64,000 nt of DNA from the NCBI RefSeq assembly GCF_036227125.1, contig NZ_CP109435.1:1612001-1676000 (forward strand), read 5' to 3'. Below the pieces are notes generated by a model. That model saw only the letters and a list, made by a program, of their open reading frames with translations. It did no database searches and was not told where the DNA came from. The position numbers and the translations under genes were made by a program. The first letter of the stretch is position 1. Every line of letters begins with the position of its first letter. Shown piece by piece: positions 1 to 9,282 of the stretch. Source of the stretch: Streptomyces sp. NBC_01485. Its GTDB lineage: Bacteria > Actinomycetota > Actinomycetes > Streptomycetales > Streptomycetaceae.

Positions 1-498
1 GGTCGACGCGGAGCCCTTGATGCCGATCAGTTCCAGCTTGTACGGCTCCGCGGCCAGCTCCTCGCGGGCGGCCTCGTCGGTGACCACGCGGCGGGAGAAC
101 CGCTGCCCCCGCTTCTGGATCTCCTGCATCTTCTTCTCGACGGCCTTGAGGTCCTCGGGCGTGAACGGCTTCTCGACGTCGAAGTCGTAGTAGAAGCCGT
201 CCTTGACCGGCGGGCCGATGCCCAGCTTGGCCTCGGGGAAGAGCTCCTGGACGGCCTGGGCCATCACGTGCGCGGTGGAGTGGCGCAGGATGTTGAGGCC
301 GTCCTCGGACGAGATCTCGACGCCCTCGACCTCCTCGCCGTCCGCGAGCACGTACGACAGGTCCCTGAGCTCCCCGGCCACGCGGGCGGCGATGATCGAG
401 CGCTCGCCGGCGAAGAGGTCGGCGGCCGTGGTGCCCGTCGTCACCGTGCGCTCTTCCCGCTCGGAATCGCGTTGGATGATCACACGGACGTCTGACAC
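1..498 (-). CDS. thrS: Threonyl-tRNA synthetase, N-terminal part (cut by window start)
   Basis: This is the N-terminal 166 codons of a cytoplasmic enzyme that charges tRNA-Thr for protein synthesis. The protein begins [10 protein letters not shown] and carries the TGS domain at about residues 1-65. The start of the second additional (editing) domain follows, with the [11 protein letters not shown] motif (H..AH..A) and a [12 protein letters not shown] stretch typical of bacterial ThrRS. The GTG start at 498 is preceded by a purine-rich stretch (AGGAGA, read on the minus strand). The catalytic core lies beyond the window. The spacer to the next gene is about 100 nt, and no T-box-like structure was recognised. 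Identity is secure from the TGS and HxxxH motifs. Confidence 0.96.
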   Translation of the reverse strand, partial: MSDVRVIIQRDSEREERTVTTGTTAADLFAGERSIIAARVAGELRDLSYVLADGEEVEGVEISSEDGLNILRHSTAHVMAQAVQELFPEAKLGIGPPVKDGFYYDFDVEKPFTPEDLKAVEKKMQEIQKRGQRFSRRVVTDEAAREELAAEPYKLELIGIKGSAST

Positions 499-596
499 CG
501 GTCTCTCCTGACTGAAGGGGGTGCGGCGCCATACCGTGAGCGCGCGCAAGTGAGGATCGTACCGACCCGCACCCGTCGACCGCGAAACGGTTACTT

Positions 597-1814
597 TCAG
601 TCCTCGCCTCCGCACGCTTCCTCGAAGAAGTCCAGGTTCTCCTGGAGGGACTTCATCAGCCGGTCCCGCTCGGCCTCGTCCACCTGTACGGGGACGACGC
701 CGCCGGCGCCGGTGAGCCTGCGGAAGCCGCCTCTGCTCTCGAGCCGGCCCTGCACCCGCACCGGCAGTCCGACCAGGTGGGCCTGCCCGGCGATGCGGTA
801 GTCCTCCTCGTCGAGGGTGAGCCGGACGTGCGGGATCTCGGCGCCGGCCAGCACCCGCAGCCGTACGCTGCCCTCGCCGCGCGGCCCCGACCTGCGCATC
901 CGGACGACCGTGCCGGTGACCCGCACGGGCACGGAGGGCTCCTCGCGCAGATAGCGGGCGCCGGCCTCACGCAGCACGGGCAGGTCGCCGGGCGAGAACT
1001 CGACGGGTTCGTCGCTCGCGGCGCAGTCCTCGGGGACACCGGCCGCGGGCGACCACTCGACGGCGATCCGGGCGCCCTCGGTGCCCCGCACGAGGGCGAT
1101 CAGCGCCTCGGTGAGCTCACGGCTGGCGCCGGCCTCCACGGCGCCGTCGAAGGCGTCCATGCCGCCGGTGGCCCGCTGGTAGTCGATGGCCTCGCGGACG
1201 GCGTACAGGGCCTGGTGGAGGCGGACGGCGAGGGGGCGGGCGCCCGCGACGGGGGCGAAGGCCGTCAGCCGGCGTCCGCCGGCCGCGCTGCCGACGAGGA
1301 CGCTCTCCAGGGTCGTCAGGGCCGCGCGGCGGTGGCGGGCGCCGTAGTAGCCCGCACGCGCGCGGGTGGCCAGCGCGCCGGCGACGAGCAACTGGCGGGC
1401 TGCCCCGCGCAGTTGTTCCTCGACGGCCCAGGACGCGGCCCCTGCGGGCCCGGTCGGCGCGTCCCGCCACCAGCTGATCTCGTCGCTGGGCACGGCGAGC
1501 CCGACGAGCACCTCGCGGGCGGCGGGCGTGCCGCTGCGGGCCAGCGCGAGGAGCGCCTCGCCGAGCAGGTCGTCGCTGTCGGGGAAGGCGCGGCTCTCGG
1601 GCACGAGGAGGCTGGTCCCGCCGCCGCCCGGGCCGGGCGGGGTCCAGCGGCCGTAGCGTCCGGCGGCGCCGCCGCGCCGCTGCCAGCCGTGCCGGCGCAG
1701 CAGGGCGGCGAGGACGGCCGGGTCGACCTCGCCGGGCTGCGGGGTCTCGTTCCAGTGGATTTCGGGGTGTGGCCGTACGGTCCGCAGCGGCTCGCCCAGG
1801 GGGCGGTGGTTCAT
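597..1814 (-). CDS. Conserved hypothetical protein, 405 aa
   Basis: No function recognised. The predicted protein is soluble, Arg/Gly-rich and about 405 residues, with no signal peptide or membrane segment. The C-terminal third (about residues 270-385) reads like a beta-rich domain, with repeated V-R-V and R-L-R strands and a phrase like [14 protein letters not shown] that resembles OB-type folds. It ends in an acidic [10 protein letters not shown] tail. The ATG at 1814 overlaps the stop of the upstream DUF4365 gene by 4 nt (ATGA), so the two are translationally coupled and probably work together. Codon use is normal for Streptomyces. Confidence 0.8.
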   Translation of the reverse strand: MNHRPLGEPLRTVRPHPEIHWNETPQPGEVDPAVLAALLRRHGWQRRGGAAGRYGRWTPPGPGGGGTSLLVPESRAFPDSDDLLGEALLALARSGTPAAREVLVGLAVPSDEISWWRDAPTGPAGAASWAVEEQLRGAARQLLVAGALATRARAGYYGARHRRAALTTLESVLVGSAAGGRRLTAFAPVAGARPLAVRLHQALYAVREAIDYQRATGGMDAFDGAVEAGASRELTEALIALVRGTEGARIAVEWSPAAGVPEDCAASDEPVEFSPGDLPVLREAGARYLREEPSVPVRVTGTVVRMRRSGPRGEGSVRLRVLAGAEIPHVRLTLDEEDYRIAGQAHLVGLPVRVQGRLESRGGFRRLTGAGGVVPVQVDEAERDRLMKSLQENLDFFEEACGGED

Positions 1815-2434
1815 GGTCTGCCTCCCGTCCCGGCCCGCGTCATGATCTCGCACAGCGCCCGGTCGTCGAAGATGCGTGTGGTGGGTATCCGCACGGTGGT
1901 CCGGGTCCGGCCGGTGATCGGGTGGCCGGCGAGATTGACCCAGTAGCAGCAGTGCCGCAGGTCGAGACGGTCGTGACCGGCGCGCAGCCAGTCGTCCTGG
2001 GATCGGGGCACGAGCATCACGACGAGGATCTTGTGCACCGACACCGGGGTACGGGCGAGCTTGCGCAGGTGGTCGTTGTCGAGGGTGAAGGAGAAGAAGC
2101 GGCGCATCGAGTGGGGCGGGGGCGCAGCCCCCTCGGTCGAGGGTGGTGGTGGGAGACGGGCGGGCGGGTTGGGCCGCACCTGGTAGGTGGCCTTGAGCTG
2201 CACCTTGATGGTGACCTCGTCGTCGACGGTGTGGCCGGGTGCGCTGTGGCTGACGTGCCAGTCGATGCCGTTGTCGGGGAACGGCTGGGACAGCGAGCAC
2301 CCGGCTGCCGCCGCGACGGCGTGCAGATAGCCCACCTGCAGTGTCTCCATGCAGGCGGTGGTGGCGAGGGTGCCGCGATGAATGCCCGCGCTTTCGGGCA
2401 GCAGCCCGCCCCGCTCGGGCTGCGCTATCGCCAT
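1811..2434 (-). CDS. DUF4365-like protein
   Basis: A protein of about 207 residues that resembles DUF4365 proteins. The body contains the D-W-H-V-S...V-Q-L-K-A-T core, matching the D...(Q/E)xK spacing of restriction-endonuclease-like folds, followed by F-T-L-D-N and C-Y-W-V-N-L phrases. Many DUF4365 members are thought to be nuclease-fold proteins, often near defence genes; here it is paired with an unknown protein in what looks like core genome. The ATG at 2434 was chosen because the longer upstream frame runs back across the unrelated exonuclease gene. Its stop overlaps the downstream start by 4 nt. Function is inferred only at fold level. Confidence 0.72.
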   Translation of the reverse strand: MAIAQPERGGLLPESAGIHRGTLATTACMETLQVGYLHAVAAAAGCSLSQPFPDNGIDWHVSHSAPGHTVDDEVTIKVQLKATYQVRPNPPARLPPPPSTEGAAPPPHSMRRFFSFTLDNDHLRKLARTPVSVHKILVVMLVPRSQDDWLRAGHDRLDLRHCCYWVNLAGHPITGRTRTTVRIPTTRIFDDRALCEIMTRAGTGGRP

Positions 2435-2602
2435 GGCCAACAGCCTTCCACGCAGAGCCAGTCCCCGTGACGGGTCGCTGAACTGCAAAGACCCGTACTC
2501 GTGTTGTGTCCTTCCGGCGTACGGCGCAAACAGCCCGGGTATCACCAAACAGGCAGAAGACGGTGCGTCAGCTGCCGTGGGTGAACGAGGGGTTGAGTAG
2601 GT

Positions 2603-3328
2603 ATGACGTACTGGTACGAGGGGCCGTTGGCCGCCTTTGACACGGAGACGACGGGCGTCGACGTGGAGACCGACCGGATCGTGTCGGCCGCCCTCGTCGT
2701 CCAGGACGCGCCGGGGGTGCGGCCGCGGGTGAGCCGCTGGCTGGTGAACCCGGGCGTGCCGGTGCCCGCCGGGGCGACGGAGGTGCACGGGCTGACGGAC
2801 GAACACCTGCAGCGCAACGGCCGCTGGCCGTCGCCGGTGATGTTCGAGATAGCCGAGCTGCTCGCCGAACAGGCCGCCGCGGGGCGCCCGTTGGTGGTGA
2901 TGAACGCGCCGTTCGACCTGACGCTGCTCGACCGCGAGCTGCGCAGGCACCGCGCCTCGGCGCTGGGCGACTGGCTGGACGCGACGCCGCTGCGGGTGCT
3001 GGACCCGCGGGTCCTGGACAGGCATCTGGACCGCTACCGCAAGGGCCGGCGCACGCTCACCGACCTGTGCGGGCACTACGGCGTGACGCTGGCCGAGGCG
3101 CACGACGCGGCGGCGGACGCGCTGGCCTCGCTGGAGGTCGTCCGGGCGCTGGGCCGACGGTTCGCGACGCGTCTGGAGCGCCTGTCCCCCGCAGATCTGC
3201 ACGCCCTGCAGGCGACCTGGCACGCGGCCCAGGCGCGGGGCCTGCAGGCATGGTTCGCGCGCAGCGGCACTCCGGAGACGGTGGACACGTCGTGGCCCCT
3301 GCGCCCGGAGCTGTCGGAGGCGGCCTAG
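2603..3328 (+). CDS. DEDDh 3'-5' exonuclease (DNA polymerase III epsilon-like)
   Basis: A 241-residue exonuclease of the DnaQ/epsilon superfamily, expected to remove nucleotides from DNA or RNA 3' ends with two metal ions. Exo I is visible as F-D-T-E-T-T-G at residues 12-18 (metal ligands Asp13 and Glu15). Exo II is N-A-P-F-D near residue 112. Exo III is H-D-A-A-A-D-A near residue 168, giving the DEDDh set. The C-terminal 60 residues are alpha-helical and Trp-rich. It is shorter than polymerase-associated epsilon proteins with a BRCT or UvrC extension, so it is probably a stand-alone exonuclease. It is divergent from the DUF4365 gene, and a tRNA terminator follows its stop on the other strand. 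Confidence 0.9.
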   Translation: MTYWYEGPLAAFDTETTGVDVETDRIVSAALVVQDAPGVRPRVSRWLVNPGVPVPAGATEVHGLTDEHLQRNGRWPSPVMFEIAELLAEQAAAGRPLVVMNAPFDLTLLDRELRRHRASALGDWLDATPLRVLDPRVLDRHLDRYRKGRRTLTDLCGHYGVTLAEAHDAAADALASLEVVRALGRRFATRLERLSPADLHALQATWHAAQARGLQAWFARSGTPETVDTSWPLRPELSEAA

Positions 3329-3343
3329 GGACTGCCCGGGCAT

Positions 3344-3377
3344 AAAAAAGTCGGCCCGCGTGACGCGGACCGACTTT
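3344..3377 (-). terminator. Rho-independent terminator after tRNA-Val
   Basis: An inverted repeat (3347-3354 with 3370-3377, extended by an inner CCGCG/CGCGG pair) is followed on the minus strand by a run of T (complement of 3344-3349). It lies 6 nt after the tRNA 3' end and converges with the exonuclease stop, so it may serve both strands. Confidence 0.8.
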
Positions 3378-3382
3378 CCCGG

Positions 3383-3454
3383 TGGGCGATACTGGGTTCG
3401 AACCAGTGACCTCTTCGGTGTGAACGAAGCGCTCTCCCACTGAGCTAATCGCCC
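3383..3454 (-). tRNA. tRNA-Val(CAC)
   Basis: A 72-nt cloverleaf: acceptor GGGCGAU/AUCGCCC, D-stem GCUC/GAGC, anticodon stem CUUCG/CGAAG with loop UUCACAC (anticodon CAC, reads GUG), T-arm ACUGG-UUCGAAC-CCAGU, discriminator A. No 3' CCA is encoded. It is identical to the copy at 13814-13885. Confidence 0.97.
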
Positions 3455-3467
3455 GGGAACGCAGCGA

Positions 3468-3497
3468 ACAATACAGGTCTCCGCGCGCTTCGTTCAA
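3468..3497 (-). promoter_or_regulatory. Putative promoter of tRNA-Val
   Basis: On the minus strand TTGAAC (3497-3492) and TATTGT (3473-3468) are separated by 18 nt, and the -10 ends 13 nt before the tRNA 5' end. The -35 overlaps the stop codon of the SRPBCC gene upstream. Confidence 0.55.
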
Positions 3498-3940
3498 ACC
3501 GCTTGCAGGTGGGCCGTCAGGCCGCGCCGTCCGGCCCGCATCATCAGCCGGTGGTTCAGGCGGAACACCGGCCGCCCGGCGACGGCGAACCGCCTCAGCA
3601 GCGGCTTGTTGACGTCGACCACCTGGTCGTAGCGGGCGAGGGTGCCGGGGCCGCCGGCGGTGAGGGTCCAGCGCGCCCAGCCGTCGACGTCGCCGGTCAT
3701 CGCGATCTCCAGCACCCCGGCCGCCGGATCGCGCCGCACCTCACGCGCGGTGAAGGTCAGGTCGTACGGGAGGACGGAGCGGATGCGGACGACGCCGGTG
3801 GTGTCGTCGAGCCGGTTCACCTCGCGCACCTGGGGCCACCAGCGCGGGTAGTCCTCGGCCTGCTCCAGGGCTTCGTACACCCGGGCGGGCGGCGCGGGCA
3901 GGGCCCACAGGCTGCGGAAACGGTAACGGGTCCAGTCCAT
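3494..3940 (-). CDS. SRPBCC-fold (polyketide cyclase/START-like) protein
   Basis: A 148-residue protein of the Bet v1-like SRPBCC superfamily, a fold with a deep hydrophobic ligand pocket. It opens with a Y-R-F-R-S-L-W-A-L-P-A-P strand, then V-Y-E-A-L-E...Y-P-R-W-W-P-Q, the usual SRPBCC helix, and closes with a long C-terminal helix (F-R-L-N-H-R-L-M-M). It sits in the core region and is not linked to the aromatic polyketide genes 50 kb away; related proteins are common one-gene units in Streptomyces. No ligand can be proposed. The ATG at 3940 is the only start that avoids a non-homologous Arg-rich extension. Confidence 0.82.
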   Translation of the reverse strand: MDWTRYRFRSLWALPAPPARVYEALEQAEDYPRWWPQVREVNRLDDTTGVVRIRSVLPYDLTFTAREVRRDPAAGVLEIAMTGDVDGWARWTLTAGGPGTLARYDQVVDVNKPLLRRFAVAGRPVFRLNHRLMMRAGRRGLTAHLQAV

Positions 3941-4057
3941 GGGCCGAGTGTGCCCGCGCGGGCGGGTGCCGGCGGCATTGAGCACGTGCGGCATTTGAGT
4001 ACGTCCTGAGTACGTGCACTCATGCCGCCGCGCGTGACGCGGACCACACTCCGGGGC

Positions 4058-6427
4058 ATGACGCATTTTCCGCCCCCGGCCGAGGAGCTGCGGCTCCTCG
4101 ACACCGAGCTGCGGCAACTGGACGCCCGCCGCGCCCAGTTGCTGGACCGCCGCACCTGGCTGGTCGCCACGCTTCAGCAGGCGGTACGGCCGGCCCAGCC
4201 GGTGTGGCCGACCCCGCCGATGCCTGCGGGACCGTCCGCCCGACCCGAGGCCACCGCGCCGGGTGTGCAGAACCTTCTGCTCCTGCTCGGCGGCGTCCTG
4301 CTCACCGTCGCGGCGATGGTGTTCACGCTGGTCAGCTGGGGTCACCTGGGCATCGTCGGCCGGTCCGTGGTGCTGGGCGCGGTCACGTTGGCGGTGCTCG
4401 GCGCTCCCGTGGCGCTGCTGCGGCGGGGGCTGCGTTCGACCGCCGAGTCGGTCGCGGGTCTGGGCCTCGCGCTGACGGTGCTGGACGCGTACGCCCTGCG
4501 TGAGGCGGCGTTCCCGGCGGCGGACGGCACGGCGTACGCGGCGGCCGCGTCGACGGTGCTGGCGGCGCTGTGGGCGGCGTACGGCACGGCGCTCGCCGCG
4601 CTGCCGGGCTCGGCCACGGTGCGACTGCCTCGACCGGCCGCCCTGATGGTCGGTCAATTTCCTTTGCTGCTCTGGGTGTTGGCAGCCGGCGGCGAGGCAC
4701 ACACGGTCACGGCCGCAGTGTTGCTGACGGCGGCGTTCGACACGGTGGTCGCGCTGCGGGTGACCGACCGGCCGGTGCGTCTGGTCGCCGTGGTGTGCGC
4801 GTTCGGCACGGGCGGCTGGGGCGTCCTGGCAGCCGGCCTGCTCTCCTTGGACGCGGCCGGTCCGGTCGCCGCCGTCCGGGCGGCGGCGCTGCTCGCCCTC
4901 GCGGCGGCGATCGCCCTGGGCGTGGCCCGCATCGCCCCTCGCCCTGAACTCGTGACGGGGGCGGCGGCGACCGGCGCCCTGTGCGGGGTGGTCGGCCTCG
5001 GCGGCATCCTGCGGGTGTGGGTGCCCGGCGACTGGGCGGTGCCGGCGTATCTGGCGTGCGCGATCGCCCTGTTGGCCGCCGTGCGGGGCCGGGAGGCGGT
5101 GCGGCGGGGTGTCGCCCGGGCCTCCGGTGTCGTCCAGGCGGGGGCGGTGCTGTGGGCGGTGCCGGCCGTCGGTGTGACGCTGCTGGGTCCGGCGGCGTGG
5201 CTGCGGCAGCCGTGGTCCGGAGCTCCGGCCGGCGCGCGCGCCGCGTCGACGATGGACGCCTTCTGGCCGCCGTACGCCGTCACGGCTCCCCTGATCCTCG
5301 TCGCGGTGGCCGCCGTTCTGGCGACGGCGGTCCGCGACGAGGAGTGGCGCCCGCAGGCGCTGACCGGCGCGCTGACGTTGGCATGGGCCGCAGCCCTCGT
5401 CACCCCGGCCGCGCTGCAACTCCCCTACGCCGTGGGCCTGTTGATCCAGGGGTCCACGACGCTGGCGCTCCTGGTGCCGGTGGCGCGGACGGCCACCGGG
5501 CTCGCCCTGGTCACCTCCCTCGGCCTCGCCTTCCTCTCCCTGGCCACCGAACCGGCGACTCTCACCGTGCTCGGCTCACTGACCGTGGTGTTCGCGGTGG
5601 CCGCCCGGCGCGAGCGCCTGGCACCGGCGTCGGCGGCCGCCGCTCTCGGCTACGCCACCGCCCTGGCCTGCGCCGTGGGCGCCTCCGCCGGCTGGCGGCC
5701 GGAACACATCGCGCTGCCGGTGCTGGTGGTCCCGGTGGTCGCGGCCCTGGTCGCACCCCGGATCGGCGACGCCGCGACGACGGTCGCCGTCGAGGTGACG
5801 GGGGCCGTGGCGGGCCTGGTCGCCATCGGTCTGGCGGTGTCCGATCCGCCGCTGCTCGCCCTGGTGCTGTCCCTGTGCGCGGTGATCGCCGCGGGCACGG
5901 CGGTACGCCCGGACCGCCGCGCCGTCGGCTACGCGGCCGTCGTCCTGTTCGTGCTGGCCGCGTGGGTGCGGCTGGCGGCCTGGCGGGTGGGGCTCCCGGA
6001 GGCATACACCCTGCCGGTCACGGTTCCGGCGCTGCTCGTCGGCGCCCTGCGCCGGCGCCGCGACCCGGCGGCGTCGTCCTGGACGGCGTACGGTCCCGGG
6101 CTCGCCGCCACGCTCCTGCCGAGCCTGGCCACGGCCTGGGCCGACGTCGAGTTCACCCGCCCCCTGCTGCTGGGCGCGGCGGCGCTGGCGCTCACCCTGC
6201 TGGGCGCCCGGCACCGGTTGCAGGCGCCGCTGGTGCTGGGCGGTTCGGTGCTGGTCCTGGACGCGCTGCACGAACTCGCCCCGTATCTCGTCCAGATGAC
6301 CGACGCACTCCCCCGCTGGGTGCCTCCCGCCCTCGCCGGACTGCTGCTGCTCGCACTCGGTGCGACGTACGAGCAGCGGCTGCGGGACGTCCGGAAGGCG
6401 CGGGAGGTCCTGGGGAGGATGAACTAG
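4058..6427 (+). CDS. SCO7613-type large integral membrane protein
   Basis: A protein of about 789 residues. An N-terminal coiled-coil-like segment (residues 5-45, E-E-L-R-L-L-D-T-E-L-R-Q-L type heptads) and a Pro-rich linker are followed by some twenty Ala/Leu/Val-rich transmembrane segments from about residue 75 to the C-terminus. It ends in a short basic cytoplasmic tail. This matches the actinobacterial SCO7613 C-terminal-domain membrane protein family as I remember it; function is unknown. The first in-frame ATG is at 4022, but the ATG at 4058 begins the conserved M-T-H-F-P-P-P stretch and is preferred. It converges with the lyase gene, leaving a 7-nt gap. Confidence 0.8.
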   Translation: MTHFPPPAEELRLLDTELRQLDARRAQLLDRRTWLVATLQQAVRPAQPVWPTPPMPAGPSARPEATAPGVQNLLLLLGGVLLTVAAMVFTLVSWGHLGIVGRSVVLGAVTLAVLGAPVALLRRGLRSTAESVAGLGLALTVLDAYALREAAFPAADGTAYAAAASTVLAALWAAYGTALAALPGSATVRLPRPAALMVGQFPLLLWVLAAGGEAHTVTAAVLLTAAFDTVVALRVTDRPVRLVAVVCAFGTGGWGVLAAGLLSLDAAGPVAAVRAAALLALAAAIALGVARIAPRPELVTGAAATGALCGVVGLGGILRVWVPGDWAVPAYLACAIALLAAVRGREAVRRGVARASGVVQAGAVLWAVPAVGVTLLGPAAWLRQPWSGAPAGARAASTMDAFWPPYAVTAPLILVAVAAVLATAVRDEEWRPQALTGALTLAWAAALVTPAALQLPYAVGLLIQGSTTLALLVPVARTATGLALVTSLGLAFLSLATEPATLTVLGSLTVVFAVAARRERLAPASAAAALGYATALACAVGASAGWRPEHIALPVLVVPVVAALVAPRIGDAATTVAVEVTGAVAGLVAIGLAVSDPPLLALVLSLCAVIAAGTAVRPDRRAVGYAAVVLFVLAAWVRLAAWRVGLPEAYTLPVTVPALLVGALRRRRDPAASSWTAYGPGLAATLLPSLATAWADVEFTRPLLLGAAALALTLLGARHRLQAPLVLGGSVLVLDALHELAPYLVQMTDALPRWVPPALAGLLLLALGATYEQRLRDVRKAREVLGRMN

Positions 6428-6434
6428 CCGTCGG

Positions 6435-9170
6435 CTACGGCATCTTGTCGCCGAGGAGGGACAGGTTCTCGATGGCGGCGAGGCCGTAGAGCGCGGTGTC
6501 GTTGGAGGACACCCAGACGGCCTCGCTGCCCGCGACCAGGGTGGCGGGGCCGCTCAGCGCCTCCGTCTTCCACGGCGAGGACTCCATGTATCCGTCGGAG
6601 CCGAAGAACTTCGTCCACGCCCGCTTGGCGAGCGCCGTGTCCCCGGTCTGGACGGCGGCGTACGCGTCGAGGCGCGAGTGGCCCTGGAAGAGCAGCAGGG
6701 AGCCGAAGTTGGAGCCGTAGCGCGCCGCCTGTTCGGCCTTGGTGGCGTTGAAGTAGCGGCAGTAGTCGAAGTACGCCTCGTTGAAGGCCGGCATGTCCAC
6801 CAAGTGGATGAGTTCGGCGCACAGTTCGTTGAGGCCGAAGACGGCGGAGAGGTGGGAGACGCTCACCACGGGTGCCGGGGCGACGGCGAACTTGCCGGTG
6901 TCGAGGTCGTACAGCCCGCTGCCCTGCACGAAGCCGTTGGGCTGGGCGGCGATCGTCTCCATGGTGGACAGGACACGGGCCTTGGCCTTCTCCCACTTGG
7001 GGCCCTTGCGTTCCCACTCGGTCAGCCACGCCGAGACCAGGCCGCTCCAGTCGGTGCCGAAGCCGATCGACAGGGCGTGCCGGTCGGGCGTGTACGGCTC
7101 GGTGCGGATCTTGCGCAGCGGGTCCAGGGCGAGGAACGTCTCGTCGGAGTCGACGTTGGCGTGCATGAGGTCGCCGACCCGCTCGTCGGCGGTGAGGAAG
7201 TAGTAGTAACGGCGGTAGGTCGTGTTGGCGATGCGCTGCTGCTTGGCGCTGTCGGCGTAGTGCTGGACGCCGTGCCGGGTGCCAAGGCCCGCCCACTGGC
7301 CGATGTGGTAGACGTCGACCTCGCCGGTGTGCCGGGTCATCGCCTCGGCGAAGCGGAAGATGTCCGCGCGGCCGGAGCGCAGGTACGCGAACCACAGCCA
7401 CAGGTCCGGCGACAGCTCGGAGTTGTCCCAGGCGTAGCCGCCTATGTCGTACCGCCACTGGTGCCGGACGCTGTCGTACGTGTGCATGATGTCGCCGTAG
7501 TCCCAGAAGCCGTACCAACGGCGTTGCTCCACCTGGTCCTTGTAGTACGTGAAGAGGAAGTCGAGGTGGTCCTCGATCTTCGCCTTGGCCGGGGTGGAGC
7601 GGTCCGGCTCGGAGTAGAGACCGGGGCCGAAGACCTTCGCCTTGATGAGCTGCTTCGGCGGGGCGGCGAGCTGCGGCAACACCCGTACGGCCTCGACCTG
7701 TTCGGCGAGCTTCTCGGGGGCGGGCGTCGACTCGTTGACCCAGAAGAGGAGTTCGGAGGTACGGGCGATGCCGTAGGGGGTGCCGAAGCCGGGCTCGTAG
7801 TCCTCGTAGGTGATGTTGAGGCCCTCGAGCTGCTCGGGGAAGGTGTCCTGGCCCATGCCGTCGTGGTAGAAGCGCAGGTCCATGGGCTGCGCCTCGGGCG
7901 ACCAGAGCCAGAGAGTGACCTCGGCCTCGTCGGTGTGGGCGTCGCGGATGTCGAGTTGGCTCGGGTGCTTCTCCCAGAAGTCCCTCAGCCCGAAGGAGAA
8001 TCCGCCGCTCGCGCCGCCGACGTACCCGAAGCCGGAGGCGCGCTTGCCGCCGCCGGCGCCGATCCAGCCGTAGCCCTTCTTGGTGCGCTTGCGGAGCGTG
8101 AAGCCGTCGGCGGAGAGCTGGGAGAGGGTGTAGTCGCCCCACTCGGGGATGTACTGGAGACGGGTGGTGACCCGCTGGTCCCAGGCGGCCGGGTCGGGCA
8201 GCTTCTGGCCCGCGTACTGGGCGGCCTGGACCGCCGCGCCGGGGTCGCGGCGCAGACCCGTGATGCCTTTGACCGCTTCCCTCAGCAGGCCGGTGCCCTC
8301 GCCGCCGATGCGGATGTGGCGGTCGTAGGACTCGTCGCGCATCGGGACGGTGAAGCGGACGCCGAGGCCCCGGATGAAGTCGCCGCTCGCCTTGCCGGGC
8401 TCCTGCTTCCCGTCGTAGGTGATGGTGTGCACCATGCGGAAGGAGTCGGCGCCCGCGTAGAAGTAGAGGCGGATGGAGAACGGGAGCCAACTACGGCCGC
8501 CCTTGCGGTGCTTGCCGTCGATGCGGACGACCGCGCGGACGGGGCCCGACTGCTCGACGGTGACGGTGTCGATGGCGCCCTCGAAGCGCTCGGTCTTGAC
8601 GGTGCCCTGGTCCTCGTCCTCGATCTCGGGCTGACGGATCAGGACGAGGCGGCCGTTCTTGGCGATCTCGGTGGAGCCGCGGGTGACCGATTTGATGAGC
8701 GTGGCCCCGGACTTTCCGATCCTCGCGGTGATGACGCCGGTCGAGACGTCGATGGTGCCGCCGCTCTTGTCGACGGTGACCTTCTTCGCGGGGGCGGCGG
8801 GCGCGCCGGCGGCGAGGGTGAGCTTCCCGGAGCCCGAACTCACCGCGTGCGCGGTCCACTTGAGCGATCCGTCCGGCCAGTACGCGAGCGGCCAGGACTG
8901 TACGGGGACGTCCTCGCCGGCGGTGTCCGTCAGCGCGAAGGTCTGGTCCTGCCGGTAGGCGCCCATCGGCCAGGGCACGCCGAGCGTGGCGCCGGGGGCG
9001 GCGCCGAGACCGCCGTCCTCCAGCCAGTCCAGGGTGACCGGATCGGCGTCCGCCGCCCCGGCTCCCGGCGCGGCCTCGGCGCCCTTCACACCCAGCGCCC
9101 AGCTGAACTGTGCGGCGGCGCCGGCGACGGCCGCCGCCTTGAGGAGGGACCTGCGGGGGATGGGAGACAT
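6435..9170 (-). CDS. Exo-rhamnogalacturonan lyase-like secreted enzyme (Tat signal)
   Basis: A 911-residue exported protein. The N-terminus has a twin-arginine signal (P-R-R-S-L-L-K followed by an Ala-rich stretch and a cleavage region near residue 35). The mature part starts with beta-rich segments (P-W-P-M-G-A...S-L-K-W) and continues into an alpha/alpha-barrel-like C-terminal half rich in Trp and Tyr (W-R-Y-D-I-G-G-Y-A-W-D-N-S-E). This is the layout of the family annotated in Streptomyces as exo-rhamnogalacturonan lyase or Tat-signal proteins. It is expected to release sugars from pectin side chains outside the cell. As last gene of the ABC-importer operon, it probably supplies the imported sugar. 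The family call is from memory; substrate is inferred. Confidence 0.72.
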   Translation of the reverse strand: MSPIPRRSLLKAAAVAGAAAQFSWALGVKGAEAAPGAGAADADPVTLDWLEDGGLGAAPGATLGVPWPMGAYRQDQTFALTDTAGEDVPVQSWPLAYWPDGSLKWTAHAVSSGSGKLTLAAGAPAAPAKKVTVDKSGGTIDVSTGVITARIGKSGATLIKSVTRGSTEIAKNGRLVLIRQPEIEDEDQGTVKTERFEGAIDTVTVEQSGPVRAVVRIDGKHRKGGRSWLPFSIRLYFYAGADSFRMVHTITYDGKQEPGKASGDFIRGLGVRFTVPMRDESYDRHIRIGGEGTGLLREAVKGITGLRRDPGAAVQAAQYAGQKLPDPAAWDQRVTTRLQYIPEWGDYTLSQLSADGFTLRKRTKKGYGWIGAGGGKRASGFGYVGGASGGFSFGLRDFWEKHPSQLDIRDAHTDEAEVTLWLWSPEAQPMDLRFYHDGMGQDTFPEQLEGLNITYEDYEPGFGTPYGIARTSELLFWVNESTPAPEKLAEQVEAVRVLPQLAAPPKQLIKAKVFGPGLYSEPDRSTPAKAKIEDHLDFLFTYYKDQVEQRRWYGFWDYGDIMHTYDSVRHQWRYDIGGYAWDNSELSPDLWLWFAYLRSGRADIFRFAEAMTRHTGEVDVYHIGQWAGLGTRHGVQHYADSAKQQRIANTTYRRYYYFLTADERVGDLMHANVDSDETFLALDPLRKIRTEPYTPDRHALSIGFGTDWSGLVSAWLTEWERKGPKWEKAKARVLSTMETIAAQPNGFVQGSGLYDLDTGKFAVAPAPVVSVSHLSAVFGLNELCAELIHLVDMPAFNEAYFDYCRYFNATKAEQAARYGSNFGSLLLFQGHSRLDAYAAVQTGDTALAKRAWTKFFGSDGYMESSPWKTEALSGPATLVAGSEAVWVSSNDTALYGLAAIENLSLLGDKMP

Positions 9171-9282
9171 GAGATGCGGCCTTCCTTTGCGTGCGGGATG
9201 CGATCCGTACGGTGGTCAGGACGATGGTCAGGGGCATGACAGAGAGATTCGCGGGCGCCATCCCGGGCGCCGACCATGGTGC

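Noticed and set aside
499..596. T-box or other leader RNA for thrS
   Set aside because: The 98-nt leader has no T-box sequence or specifier stem that I can recognise.
3494..5419. 641-codon minus frame extending the SRPBCC gene upstream
   Set aside because: The extension is antisense to the membrane-protein gene and Arg/Gln-rich; the SRPBCC fold begins at the ATG at 3940.
6678..9239. 853-codon plus-strand frame opposite the lyase gene
   Set aside because: Val/Leu/Glu-rich shadow; the minus strand has a Tat signal and coherent domains.
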